Shown: positions 15,507-24,234, numbered from the stretch's first letter. The stretch: DNA of 52,350 nucleotides from Oscillospiraceae bacterium (GCA_017848125.1 JAGAJY010000183.1:1-52350), one strand, 5' to 3'. Made by a program: numbers and translations. The notes: a model not told the origin generated them from the letters alone.

Positions 15507-17906
15507 ATGAACTACGGACATTTTGACCTTGAAAACAAGGAATACGTTATCACCCGTCCCGACACCCCCATGCCTTGGGCAAACTATCTTGGTGACCCCG
15601 AGTACGGCGCAATCATCTCCAACAACGCAGGCGGCTACAGCTTCGTAAAGTCAGGCGCAAACGGAAGAATCATCCGTTACCGCTTCAACTCTGTTGCAGT
15701 TGACCAGCCCGGCAGATACATCTACATCAAGGACGGCGAATCAGGCGAATACTGGTCTGCTTCATGGTCCCCCGTTTGCAAGCCTCTTGACGAGTACAAG
15801 AGCGAGTGCCGTCACGGTACAGCTTACACAGTTATCACCTCAGAGTACAAGGGCATAAAGGCTGAAACCACATACTACGTTCCCAGAAACGCTACATATG
15901 AGGTATGGAACGCTAAGATCACAAACACAGATTCCAAGCCCAGAAAGCTTTCCGTAACAGGCTACTGCGAGTTCGTAAACGACAACAACTACGAGCAGGA
16001 TCAGGTAAACCTCCAGTACACCCTGTTCATCACACGCACCTACTTCAAGGGCAATTTCATTCTCCAGAAGCAGAATGAGATCTTCAAGAACCCCAACAAT
16101 GAGCGTTTCCTCGGCGTTGCAAAGGCAGAAGTTTCCGCATACTGCGGCGACAGAGATTCCTTCGTAGGCGCATACAGAGGCTATGCTAACCCCAAGGGAA
16201 TCGAAGAAGGTCTCGGCGGACAGCTCAACTACAACACCAACTCCTGCGGTGCTCTCCAGAGCGACATCGTTCTCCAGCCCGGCGAAACCAAGGAGATCAC
16301 ATATCTTCTCGGTCAGAAGCCTGAGGCAGTTGCCGCTGAGCTTATCGAGAAGTATCAGAAGGACGGCGTTGTTGAGGCTGAGATCGCAGAGCTTAAGGAG
16401 TTCTGGCACTCCAAGCTCGGCAATTTCCAGGTAAACACTCCCGATGCTGACTTCAACAATATGATAAACGTTTGGAATGCATACAACTGCTTCATCACCT
16501 TTATCTGGTCCAGAGCAGCATCATTCCAGTACTGCGGTCTGAGAAACGGCTTCGGCTACAGAGATACCGTTCAGGATATTCAGGGTATCATTCACCTTGC
16601 TCCCGAGATGGCTAAGAAGCAGATAATATTTATGCTCTCCGCTCAGGTTACAAACGGCGCAGGTCTTCCCCTCGTTAAGTACACACATAAGGCAGGCGAG
16701 GAAAATCACCCCGACGAGAACGACCCCAACACAACATATGCAAGGGAAACAGGTCACCCCTCCTATCGTGCAGACGACGCTCTCTGGCTTTTCCCCACTA
16801 TCTACAAGTACATTTCCGAAAGCGGCGATATTGCATTCCTCGATGAGGAGATCCTCTACGCTAACGACGGCGAAAAGGGCACTGTTTACGATCACCTTAA
16901 GAGAGCTATCATGTTCTCTATGAATAACCTTGGCAACCACGGTATGCCCGCAGGTCTCCACGCTGACTGGAACGACTGTCTCCGTCTCGGCAAGAAGGGC
17001 GAATCCACATTCGTTGCATTCCAGCTGGTTTACGCTGTTAAGCTCCTCAGAAGCTATGCAGAGCTTAAGAACGATACCGAATATGCTAAGTACCTCGATG
17101 AAGTCAAGGCTAAGCTTGATGAGATCCTCAGCGCTTGCTGGAACGAGGACAGATGGATCAGAGGCTACAAGGAGGACGGTACAGTTATCGGTCAGAGAAC
17201 CGATCCCGAGGCTAATATGTGGCTCAATCCTCAGTCATGGTCTGTTATCTCCGGCTTTGCAAGCAAGGAGCAGGCTGAAAAGGCTATGGACAGCGTTGAG
17301 AGAGAGCTTAACACTCCCTACGGCGCAATGGTTATGTATCCTCCCTATGTTGAGCACGGCTTTGACGGTGCTCTCATGCAGTGCTTCAACAAGTGCACAA
17401 AGGAAAATGCAGGTATCTTCTCTCAGCCTCAGGGCTGGCTGATCCTTGCCGAGTCCCTTATGGGTCACGGTAACAGAGCATACAAGTACTGGAAGGAAGC
17501 AGCTCCTGCAACCTACAACGACAACGCAGAGCACAGATGCCTTGAGCCCTACGTTTACGGACAGTTCGTTGAGGGTAAGGACAGCCCCTATGCAGGCCGT
17601 GCGCACGTTCACTGGCTTACAGGTACAGCTTCAACCGTTATGGTAGGTACAGTTGAGGGTATCCTCGGTATGCGTCCCGACGCAGCAGGTCTTAAGATCG
17701 ACCCTGCAATCTCTTCCGAATGGGGCAGCTACACTGTTACCAAGACATTCAGAGGCAAGAAGCTCAATATGACCTTCAACAACCCCGACCACGTTGAAAG
17801 CGGAGTTAAGGAGATCGTCCTCAACGGCGAGAAGCTCCCCTCCAACCACATTCCCGCAGATATGCTCAAGGACGTTAACGAAGTTATCGTAACTCTCGGC
17901 AAGTAA
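15507..17906 (+). CDS. GH94 disaccharide phosphorylase (cellobiose or diacetylchitobiose type)
   Basis: Cytoplasmic inverting phosphorylase that splits a beta-linked disaccharide with phosphate to a sugar 1-phosphate. ATG 15507 is 10 bases after AAAGGAG; the 60 bases of open frame before it lie in the leader. N terminus FDLENKEYVITRPDTPMPW is the family hallmark, and DWND (487-490) carries the general-acid aspartate. 799 residues matches cellobiose- and chitobiose-type enzymes and is too short for cellodextrin phosphorylase. GLHADWNDCLR and PEANMWLNPQSWSV resemble, as far as I recall, chitobiose-type rather than cellobiose-type members. Codon use is strongly biased (AAG, AAC, CTC), suggesting high expression. 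Probably fed by the ABC importer at 19.6-23 kb. Confidence 0.92.
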   Translation: MNYGHFDLENKEYVITRPDTPMPWANYLGDPEYGAIISNNAGGYSFVKSGANGRIIRYRFNSVAVDQPGRYIYIKDGESGEYWSASWSPVCKPLDEYKSECRHGTAYTVITSEYKGIKAETTYYVPRNATYEVWNAKITNTDSKPRKLSVTGYCEFVNDNNYEQDQVNLQYTLFITRTYFKGNFILQKQNEIFKNPNNERFLGVAKAEVSAYCGDRDSFVGAYRGYANPKGIEEGLGGQLNYNTNSCGALQSDIVLQPGETKEITYLLGQKPEAVAAELIEKYQKDGVVEAEIAELKEFWHSKLGNFQVNTPDADFNNMINVWNAYNCFITFIWSRAASFQYCGLRNGFGYRDTVQDIQGIIHLAPEMAKKQIIFMLSAQVTNGAGLPLVKYTHKAGEENHPDENDPNTTYARETGHPSYRADDALWLFPTIYKYISESGDIAFLDEEILYANDGEKGTVYDHLKRAIMFSMNNLGNHGMPAGLHADWNDCLRLGKKGESTFVAFQLVYAVKLLRSYAELKNDTEYAKYLDEVKAKLDEILSACWNEDRWIRGYKEDGTVIGQRTDPEANMWLNPQSWSVISGFASKEQAEKAMDSVERELNTPYGAMVMYPPYVEHGFDGALMQCFNKCTKENAGIFSQPQGWLILAESLMGHGNRAYKYWKEAAPATYNDNAEHRCLEPYVYGQFVEGKDSPYAGRAHVHWLTGTASTVMVGTVEGILGMRPDAAGLKIDPAISSEWGSYTVTKTFRGKKLNMTFNNPDHVESGVKEIVLNGEKLPSNHIPADMLKDVNEVIVTLGK

Positions 17907-17925
17907 TCTGCAAATAAGCATAACA

Positions 17926-18335
17926 AATGCCGTTCTCTCACAGCAGAGAACGGCATTTTCAGCGTGTCGAAAAAGAAATCGCTGTTGTTACATTTGCACA
18001 AAACTACATAAAATTTGCTTCGTTCAAAACGTTCCACCGGAACGTTTTGAAGGGTAAATTTGCAGAGAGCTGTTAGAAGGGGAGGCGGTCTTGTTCGCCT
18101 CCCCTCGAAATGCTGTCGCATTTCTCACCCCTTGCTCCGTTATTTCACGGAAATAAGAGGGTTTCGCTGTCTGCGGACAGCGACCAAAGGGCTCTGCCCT
18201 TTGGAAACCCGCAAGCCTTTGAAAAGGCTTGACCGAAACTTTTACCTTGTGTTTATTTGTGCAACTTTTTTCGTAAACACACTTTATCGACAGTCTGAAA
18301 TGCCGTTCTCTCACAGCAGAGAACAGCATTTCAGC
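17926..18335. repeat. Inverted-repeat element with seven internal hairpins
   Basis: Both ends carry a hairpin built on AATGCCGTTCTCT/AGAGAACGGCATT (17926-17957 and, with one change, 18298-18330). Inside these, inverted copies of CAG-(CG/AC)-TGTCGA-(T)-AAAG and of TTGCACAAA (17994-18002 with 18256-18264) pair across the element. The interior holds seven further stem-loops: 18023-18051 (13 bp), 18079-18104 (9 bp), 18107-18124, 18140-18156, 18165-18182, 18184-18204 (8 bp) and 18213-18230 (8 bp). There is no convincing reading frame. The left hairpin can end GH94 transcription and the right one PPTase transcription, although neither has a long T run. It fills the whole 424-base gap 17907-18330. 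Confidence 0.75.
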
Positions 18336-18903
18336 TTATATACAAAAGCTCGCCACAGTCAGATTCAAATAAATCAGACGATTCCGAGCAGGCAGAAATC
18401 AGATAATCCCCTGCCCGATACACGCAAAAATGCAGCTGGGGCTTATCGGAAATAATATGTTCGCCATCTAAAGAAAAACAGACATTTTTCATATCTGCAA
18501 TACCGTTTCCCGTAAACTTGCCGTAAGCTTCCTTCAAAGTCCACAAAAGGAAAAAATAAAAGGGCTTCTCGGATTCATCTAAACACTGAAACCATTCAGC
18601 TTCGGAGTCGGTAAAAACACGTCTTATGGTATTTTCACGGTAATTACGGATAAGCTCGCAGTCTATTCCGCATCTTCTGTCACCGATAATGCAGCAGCAA
18701 AGCCCTTTCGTGTGAGAAAGATTGAAATGAAGTCCATCAAAGCCTTTGAAATAAGGCTTTCCAAGCTGTTCCTCGAAAATATCAGCTTCGGAAATATCAT
18801 AACCCATCTCATCAAGGATGAACGATTTCAAAAGACCGAAAGCAGAACTATGCTGAAAGCTGTAATACCTTTTTTCTTCATCAATAAATAAACATCGTAT
18901 CAT
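18331..18903 (-). CDS. 4'-phosphopantetheinyl transferase, Sfp type
   Basis: Attaches the phosphopantetheine arm of CoA to carrier proteins. The 190-residue protein has the Mg/CoA motif GIDCE and the second signature WTLKEAYGKFTG, plus the N-terminal LHFNLSHTKG that begins the second half. The length is slightly below typical Sfp enzymes (about 220). ATG 18903 is the only in-frame ATG near the N terminus and has only a weak GGTG site; it lies 12 bases after the terminator that ends the SCP2-like gene, so it is probably expressed at low level by read-through. No polyketide or peptide synthetase is in the window, so the partner carrier is unknown (AcpP itself is possible). Confidence 0.9.
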   Translation of the reverse strand: MIRCLFIDEEKRYYSFQHSSAFGLLKSFILDEMGYDISEADIFEEQLGKPYFKGFDGLHFNLSHTKGLCCCIIGDRRCGIDCELIRNYRENTIRRVFTDSEAEWFQCLDESEKPFYFFLLWTLKEAYGKFTGNGIADMKNVCFSLDGEHIISDKPQLHFCVYRAGDYLISACSESSDLFESDCGELLYIS

Positions 18904-18914
18904 ATCAACACCAT

Positions 18915-18943
18915 AAAAAAAGCGGGTACAATATTGTACCCGC
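18915..18943 (-). terminator. Terminator of the SCP2-like gene
   Basis: A perfect 22-base palindrome (GCGGGTACAAT/ATTGTACCCGC) followed on the minus strand by seven T. It separates the SCP2-like gene from the PPTase gene. Confidence 0.85.
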
Positions 18944-18957
18944 AAAACTTATCTGAG

Positions 18958-19332
18958 TCAGAATACAACAGAAGCAAGAACGATTGCTTTTCCTGCATTG
19001 CCCTGCATCTTGATGTCACCATCAACAATGGCAGAGGAGATAGCCTTTTTGCCTGACAGTACAGCGAAAAACACATCAGCGTCAGCCTCAACCTCGATAT
19101 CAGCACCTCTGTAATCGAAAGGCTCAACAACAGCAATACCGTTTGCAACGAGCACATAGAGAGTACCCTCAACGGAACCGCTGAGTCTTACCTGAGCAGC
19201 AATTCTTGCGTCAACAGGACCCTTAGCCTTCTGAACACGGGTCTTGAAGCATTCAACGACAGCTTCGTATGTAAGAAGCTCACTAACAGCGGAAGCTTTT
19301 TCGGAAGCAGTTTTTTTAGCACATTTAGCCAT
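18958..19332 (-). CDS. SCP2 sterol-carrier-fold-like protein
   Basis: Small (124-residue) cytosolic protein; function unknown. After a Lys/Ala-rich N terminus (about residues 1-20) the chain shows the SCP2-like pattern: a strand pair (GSVEGTLYVLVANG), a segment ADADVFFAVLSGKKAISSAI and the closing DGDIKMQGN turn. Such folds bind lipids or hydrophobic ligands; some bacterial ones are carrier-like, but that is inference. ATG 19332 follows TAGGAGG. Its own perfect-consensus promoter and good ribosome site suggest high expression. A terminator lies between it and the PPTase gene. Confidence 0.65.
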   Translation of the reverse strand: MAKCAKKTASEKASAVSELLTYEAVVECFKTRVQKAKGPVDARIAAQVRLSGSVEGTLYVLVANGIAVVEPFDYRGADIEVEADADVFFAVLSGKKAISSAIVDGDIKMQGNAGKAIVLASVVF

Positions 19333-19389
19333 TTTCTTTCCTCCTATAGTATAACACATTATGTTTCGGCATAATTATTTAATATAATT

Positions 19390-19418
19390 ATTATAATATT
19401 TAAACACGAATATGTCAA
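19390..19418 (-). promoter_or_regulatory. Promoter of the SCP2-like gene
   Basis: Perfect consensus on the minus strand: TTGACA (19418-19413), 17 bases, TATAAT (19395-19390). Confidence 0.88.
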
Positions 19419-19506
19419 TAGAAGGGATTAAAATTCAGCAATAATAATAACAACAACAATTTTAATCGACAAAAACAGTCATATTGCACAAATAAGCCAA
19501 CTGCAA

Positions 19507-19518
19507 GAAAACGTTTTC
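19507..19518. promoter_or_regulatory. LacI/CcpA-like palindrome GAAAACGTTTTC
   Basis: Perfect 12-base palindrome, matching a catabolite-response element with one mismatch when extended. It lies about 90 bases upstream of the SCP2-like promoter and just past the end of the ABC operon. Confidence 0.45.
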
Positions 19519-19527
19519 AAAAGTTTC

Positions 19528-19563
19528 AAAAAATTGGTTTCGGAACTAATCCGAAACCAATTT
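19528..19563 (-). terminator. Terminator of the LacI/ABC sugar operon
   Basis: A 14-base-pair stem (19531-19544 with 19550-19563), 5-base loop, T run on the minus strand. Confidence 0.9.
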
Positions 19564-19572
19564 GATTTTAAA

Positions 19573-20463
19573 TTACTCCTTAACGCCGCCGAGTGCAACG
19601 CCCTCAACAATGAACTTGGAGAAGATGAAATAAACAATTACAACAGGAATGATAGAAAGCATGATAGCAGAGTAGTTTGCACCGAAATCAGCAAGCTTAT
19701 CATTGGAGATAATTGTATTAACCATCATAGGAAGTGTAAGCTGAGTCTTTTCTCTGGAAATAAGGATCATAGAAGGTGTATAGTAGTTATTCCAGTTAGC
19801 AACGAATGCGAAGATAGCCTGAACAGCAATAGCGGGCTTCATCATAGGAATACCGATGGTGAAGAATGTTCTGTACTCGCCGCAGCCGTCGATTCGTGCA
19901 GCTTCGACAATTTCAAGGGGGAAAGATGACTTCATATACTGTCGCATAAAGAATACAACAGAGGGAGCCGCAATTGCGGGAAGTATAAGGGGAAGATAGC
20001 TGTCAGTCAGACCAAGCTTGCTCATAAACTGATAGAAACCAACCGATGTTACCTGTACGGGGATCATCATAACCGCAAGAATAATTGTATAAGCAGCATT
20101 CTTGAAACGGAAATCATAAACTACGATACCATACGCTGTCATAGCTGAGAAGAGAACTGTAAGGAGTGTTGTTGAGAATGCAATTACAGCACTGTTTCTG
20201 TAACCGATAAATGCATCGTACTGAACCTTACCCTCTTCCGACCATGTCATAAGAGTTTTGATATTATCAAAAAGATTAAGACCGGGAAGAAGCGAAATAC
20301 CCTGCTTACTGATATCAAAGGTATCTCTTGTTGCGTTGACAACAAGTATGTAAATAGGAAGCAAGCTGATGATAGCAAGAAGAACCATTACAATTGTAAC
20401 AAGAGTAGTTCTTACCTTTATCATCTGTGAATTGCTCTTTGTACCTGCCATTTGTGTGCTCAT
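19573..20463 (-). CDS. Sugar ABC transporter permease (MalG type)
   Basis: Inner-membrane subunit of a carbohydrate importer. About six helices in 296 residues. The cytoplasmic loop that docks the ATPase is present as EAARIDGCGEYRTFFTIGIP (EAA motif). GGAGG lies 10 bases before ATG 20463, inside the stop region of the partner permease 3 bases upstream. C terminus KFIVEGVALGGVKE is the typical MalG-type ending. No ATPase gene follows; the operon ends in a strong terminator. The substrate is probably a di- or oligosaccharide linked to the GH94 enzyme, by context only. Confidence 0.93.
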   Translation of the reverse strand: MSTQMAGTKSNSQMIKVRTTLVTIVMVLLAIISLLPIYILVVNATRDTFDISKQGISLLPGLNLFDNIKTLMTWSEEGKVQYDAFIGYRNSAVIAFSTTLLTVLFSAMTAYGIVVYDFRFKNAAYTIILAVMMIPVQVTSVGFYQFMSKLGLTDSYLPLILPAIAAPSVVFFMRQYMKSSFPLEIVEAARIDGCGEYRTFFTIGIPMMKPAIAVQAIFAFVANWNNYYTPSMILISREKTQLTLPMMVNTIISNDKLADFGANYSAIMLSIIPVVIVYFIFSKFIVEGVALGGVKE

Positions 20464-20466
20464 AAA

Positions 20467-21507
20467 TTACAGACCTCCCAACTTGTTTTTCAAAGCCTTT
20501 GCTCCACGCTTTGCCTTAGGAGTATTATCCTTGTCTCTGTTAACAGCAAAGCAGATAGAACCGAGAAGTGCTGTAATTACGAAGAGAACAACAGAGGAAG
20601 AAGCCGAATAGCCATAGTTAGGCTTAATATTATGGAAGTGGTTGTAAATAAATACAGCGATTGTTTCTGTGAAAGGATTCTGAGATGTGCCGACATTGTA
20701 AAGATAAGGAATATCGAACATCTGGAGACCACCGATCATAGATGTAACCATTGTATAAAGCATAATAGGCTTCAGCAGAGGAATAGTGATCAGGAAGAAC
20801 TGCTGATTGGGAGAAGCTCCGTCAATGTTTGCAGCCTCAAAAAGCGAGGGGTTAATGCCCATAATTCCTGACATAAGCATAATTGTAGTATTACCAAACC
20901 ACATCCAGGTCTGGATAATCATAATGAGGACTCTGGACTGATCCTTGCCTGATACGAAAGGAACTGTCTCACCGCCTGCATTATGGATCATAGAGTTGAT
21001 AGCTCCGAGCTGTGAATCAGAGAACAGCATTACGAACAGTGCCGCAACAGATGCCGCTGTAATGATATTAGGCATATACATTACAATTTTGAAAAATCCT
21101 TTACCTTTGACCTTTAAATACGCATCAGTAAACCATGCTGCCAGCAGCAAGGAAATAATGATCTGAGGAATAAAATTTCCGAACCAAAGGATAAGAGTAT
21201 TTCCCATTACTCTGAAAAAGTCTTTTTTGATAGCGCCTGCCTGACGGGTCTCCTTGTAAATTACGTTGCCTGCATCATCAGTTGACTTTCCTTCTCCGAA
21301 AAGGATAGCTCTGAAGTTGTCAAGGCCAACATTTTCAAGAACAACGGAACCTGTCTCGGTGGTACTTTTCTGTGTACTCAGATAAAAAGTATTGAACAAA
21401 GGATAAACCTGAAAAAACGCATATACTACAAAGAATGGAAGAATGAACAAATAACCGTACTTTGCATAGCTAATAGAGCGAATTTTCCTGCTTGAGCTTA
21501 TATCCAT
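20467..21507 (-). CDS. Sugar ABC transporter permease (MalF type)
   Basis: Second membrane subunit, 346 residues, with the EAA loop FEAANIDGASPNQQFFLITI. ATG 21507 follows GGGGAG; open frame upstream to 21576 runs through the intercistronic hairpin and is not coding. The loop between helices 1 and 2 is longer than usual (about residues 50-110, including FGEGKSTDDAGNVIYKET), a feature of some MalF-type proteins. It is separated from the binding-protein gene by 108 bases and from the MalG-type gene by 3. Confidence 0.92.
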   Translation of the reverse strand: MDISSSRKIRSISYAKYGYLFILPFFVVYAFFQVYPLFNTFYLSTQKSTTETGSVVLENVGLDNFRAILFGEGKSTDDAGNVIYKETRQAGAIKKDFFRVMGNTLILWFGNFIPQIIISLLLAAWFTDAYLKVKGKGFFKIVMYMPNIITAASVAALFVMLFSDSQLGAINSMIHNAGGETVPFVSGKDQSRVLIMIIQTWMWFGNTTIMLMSGIMGINPSLFEAANIDGASPNQQFFLITIPLLKPIMLYTMVTSMIGGLQMFDIPYLYNVGTSQNPFTETIAVFIYNHFHNIKPNYGYSASSSVVLFVITALLGSICFAVNRDKDNTPKAKRGAKALKNKLGGL

Positions 21508-21547
21508 AGAAATTCTCCCCTCAAATTTATATGCTCTTTTACATCTA

Positions 21548-21575
21548 TGGGGCAGACAATATAATGCCTGCCCCA
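21548..21575 (-). promoter_or_regulatory. Intercistronic stem-loop between binding protein and permease
   Basis: TGGGGCAG pairs with CTGCCCCA around a 12-base loop and has no T run. Placed directly after the binding-protein gene, it could protect that part of the mRNA and allow more binding protein than permease. Confidence 0.5.
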
Positions 21576-21615
21576 CGACATAAGCTTAGTTAGATTTTAT
21601 AATCCGCTTCCGATA

Positions 21616-23064
21616 TTACTCAAAGTTGGAGTAATCGAGATCGGGGAGGGAAGCAGCAACGTTATCAACGAATGCGTCGATTGTGGAATCAACATCTGCG
21701 TAGTTGCCCTGGCAGTACTGTGTAACAGCATCGTTGAATGCCTGCTTGATAACAGAGTCATAAGGAGTGATACCGCCAGCCATGTTGATGTCAGCAGCAA
21801 CAACGTTAAGTGTCTCGAACTGGTTCTGACCGCCGAGAACGCCTACGCCTGTGTAGGAACCGTTAGCAAGAACGCCTTCCATAGCCTTCTGGTTGGAAAC
21901 GTACTCACCCTTGGACTCAGAGTAAGCCTGAGCTGTCTCTGCGTTTGTTGTGAAGAAGGAGATGAACTCCTTAGCGAGCTCGGGGTTGTTGCATCTTGTA
22001 GCAACAGTTGCCCAAGTACCGCCCCAGTAGAAGGGCTGAGGACCAACTACAACCTTCCACTTGCCGTATGTAGTACCGCCTTCGCCGCCTGCTGCCTGAG
22101 AAAGGATAGCATCACCGAAGCCCCAAGTGGATACGAAGTAACCCATTGTAGAATCAGTCTGACCAGCAGCATACCAGTCATTGTTCCACTGAGCGAGATC
22201 CTTGATTACATAGCCGTTGTCATACATTGTCTTAGCGAGGTCAATGTACTTCTTGCACTCGTCATCGAGCTGGAGCTTGTTGTCAGCAACCCAAGGATTG
22301 GTTCTTGCAGCAGAGAATACCTGCCATACACCAGCGAGTGTGGAAGTCATAGCAGTTGTGCCGCCGGAAGCTTCCTTAACCTTGCCTGCTGTCTCCATGA
22401 ACTTGTCCCAATCGGAAACGAGAGCCTGGAACTCATCGGGAGTCTTAACGCCGAGATACTTGTCAGCGAGATCCTCTCTGTAGCAGAAGCCGCCTGCTGC
22501 AGCCTGCCAGGAAAGACCCTTCTGAACGCCGGAAGTGGACTTACCGATTTCAATTGTGTAGCCGTAGAGGTCTGCATAGTCAGCATCGGAGAAGCCGATG
22601 TTGGAGAGAGCCTGTGTAGCGTTATCATCATTGATGTACTTGAGAGCCCAGTCAGCCTCAACGAACATAATGTCAGCGTCATTGTTAGCGTCTGCGAGGT
22701 AAGCATCGTAGTTCTCAGCTGCCTCACCGCCGCCGCAGCCGAAGCTCTTTACGTTGAACTCATCAGCTGTGTGACCTGTCTTCTCGCAGAAAAGCTTGAG
22801 CATAGGATCGATATCGTCAGTGTTCCAGCAAAGAACAGTGAGCTTATCAGTAGCTGCTGCGTCGCCGCCCTCAGCTGCTGCCTCAGTCTCAGCGGGAGCT
22901 GCCTCAGTCTCACCCTCAGCTGCTGCTGCAGTAGTAGCATCTGCTGCGGGAGCTGCAGTTGTTGTGTCGCCTGTGCTCTCTGTAGAACCGCCGCAAGCTG
23001 CGAATACGGAACCAGCCATTACAACTGAAGAGATCATAGCAAGAGTCTTCTTTAAATTCTTCAT
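21616..23064 (-). CDS. Sugar ABC transporter substrate-binding lipoprotein
   Basis: Extracellular sugar-binding protein (SBP family 1), 482 residues. ATG 23064 follows AAGGAGG. The signal peptide ends in the lipobox FAAC (Cys near residue 24). A low-complexity linker rich in Ala, Thr and Glu (about 25-72) precedes the binding domain, which starts KLTVLCWNTDDID. Aromatic residues typical of sugar sites abound (GKWKVVVGPQPFYWGGTWA). Codon use is strongly biased, fitting high expression. It lies 54 bases after lacI. The ligand is unknown; the GH94 link suggests cellobiose or a chito-disaccharide. Confidence 0.93.
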   Translation of the reverse strand: MKNLKKTLAMISSVVMAGSVFAACGGSTESTGDTTTAAPAADATTAAAAEGETEAAPAETEAAAEGGDAAATDKLTVLCWNTDDIDPMLKLFCEKTGHTADEFNVKSFGCGGGEAAENYDAYLADANNDADIMFVEADWALKYINDDNATQALSNIGFSDADYADLYGYTIEIGKSTSGVQKGLSWQAAAGGFCYREDLADKYLGVKTPDEFQALVSDWDKFMETAGKVKEASGGTTAMTSTLAGVWQVFSAARTNPWVADNKLQLDDECKKYIDLAKTMYDNGYVIKDLAQWNNDWYAAGQTDSTMGYFVSTWGFGDAILSQAAGGEGGTTYGKWKVVVGPQPFYWGGTWATVATRCNNPELAKEFISFFTTNAETAQAYSESKGEYVSNQKAMEGVLANGSYTGVGVLGGQNQFETLNVVAADINMAGGITPYDSVIKQAFNDAVTQYCQGNYADVDSTIDAFVDNVAASLPDLDYSNFE

Positions 23065-23118
23065 TTGATTTTCCTCCTTAATTTAACTGTATTTCTTATG
23101 AAACACAATTTGTTTGGT

Positions 23119-24135
23119 TTATCGGTTCAAATCCTTGACCGACGCTCCTTCAAGCAGACTTCCCTTGATAGACAGCGGAGCCGTATCCTCGGGAAGCTCC
23201 TTGTTTATCAGAGCAATAAGTCTCTTAGCCGCCTCAGCTCCCATCCTTTCAGTGTCCTGACGGATAGTTGTAAGCTTCGGCCTCAGAACCTGTGACAGCA
23301 CGATACCATCGTAACCTGCAATGGAAATGTCCTCCGGAACAGACAGCCCCAGCTCCTCTAATGCATTTATCGCTCCGATTGCTGCAAAATCGTCCGGGAG
23401 GATAATGCAAGTAGGCTTGTCGCTGCAAGACAAGACCTGTTTCACAAGAAGCTCGGTACATTTGGTATCATGGTAGCGTCCCTGCAAAAGAAACTCGCTT
23501 CTGATATTTATATTCAGGCGAACCAGAGTCTCCTTGAAGGTACGAAGCCTTATAGAAGTTACATCTGACGAATCGCCGTAAATATACGCAATTTTGGTAT
23601 GCCCTCTGCCTGCGATGTATTCCACAAGCTGTCTCATACCTGTTTCATTGTCCGAAACCACGGAAGGATGATTTTCGGAAATGTAGTCAATGCTCACCAT
23701 TGGCAGACCGCTTTTCATAAGCTCGATCATTGCATTATCAACAAAGTCATCAACACTTACGATAAGCACTCCGTCAACATTTCTGTACATACAATGCTCA
23801 TAGGGTGTCATCTTCCGCTCGCCGATATTTCCGCTGATGAAGGTAATATCAAAGCCTGCGGACTCGACCTGCTTCTTGAAGCTGTCAAGAACGGACGCAA
23901 AGTAATTCTGCGTAAGACCGCTGTTTGTCAGCTCCGAGAAAAGAACGCCGATATTATATGTACGGTTTGTTTTAAGGGCACGAGCCTGAGAATTGGGGAA
24001 ATAGCCCATTTTCTTTGCTGTTTCCTGAACTGTCCGCTTGGTGGTTTCACTCACATCTTTATGATCGTTGAGCGCCTTGCTGACCGTTGCAATGGAAACT
24101 CCGCAGGCAGCTGCGATATCTTTGATTGAAACCAT
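23119..24135 (-). CDS. LacI family transcriptional regulator of the sugar importer
   Basis: Repressor (or activator) responding to a sugar. An N-terminal helix-turn-helix occupies residues 1-22 (SIKDIAAACGVSIATVSKAL) with the hinge GYFPNSQARALKTNRTYNIG, then a periplasmic-binding-like effector domain. 338 residues is normal. ATG 24135 has GGAG 9 bases upstream; a TTG at 24150 overlaps that site. It heads the operon binding protein-permease-permease, and an operator-like AAACGTTT lies 16 bases downstream of its own -10 box, which suggests autoregulation. The GH94 upstream region carries the same core. Confidence 0.94.
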   Translation of the reverse strand: MVSIKDIAAACGVSIATVSKALNDHKDVSETTKRTVQETAKKMGYFPNSQARALKTNRTYNIGVLFSELTNSGLTQNYFASVLDSFKKQVESAGFDITFISGNIGERKMTPYEHCMYRNVDGVLIVSVDDFVDNAMIELMKSGLPMVSIDYISENHPSVVSDNETGMRQLVEYIAGRGHTKIAYIYGDSSDVTSIRLRTFKETLVRLNINIRSEFLLQGRYHDTKCTELLVKQVLSCSDKPTCIILPDDFAAIGAINALEELGLSVPEDISIAGYDGIVLSQVLRPKLTTIRQDTERMGAEAAKRLIALINKELPEDTAPLSIKGSLLEGASVKDLNR

Positions 24136-24220
24136 TTTCGGATACTCCAAATCTTTAAAATAAGCTCCTGTACTTCAAAAGCTGTTCAAAGACATATTCG
24201 ACTGAGCGGAAATCATCATC

Positions 24221-24234
24221 TTTAAACGTTTTCG
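24221..24234. promoter_or_regulatory. Operator-like site at the lacI promoter
   Basis: TTTAAACGTTTTCG, core AAACGTTT at 24224-24231, located just downstream of the lacI -10 box where a bound repressor would block transcription. Confidence 0.55.

Noticed and set aside
18000-18240. CRISPR-like array of short repeats
   Set aside because: The hairpins differ in sequence and spacing; there is no repeated unit with spacers.
22771-23068. Ser/Ala-rich plus-strand frames
   Set aside because: They arise from the Ala/Thr/Glu linker of the binding protein read backwards.
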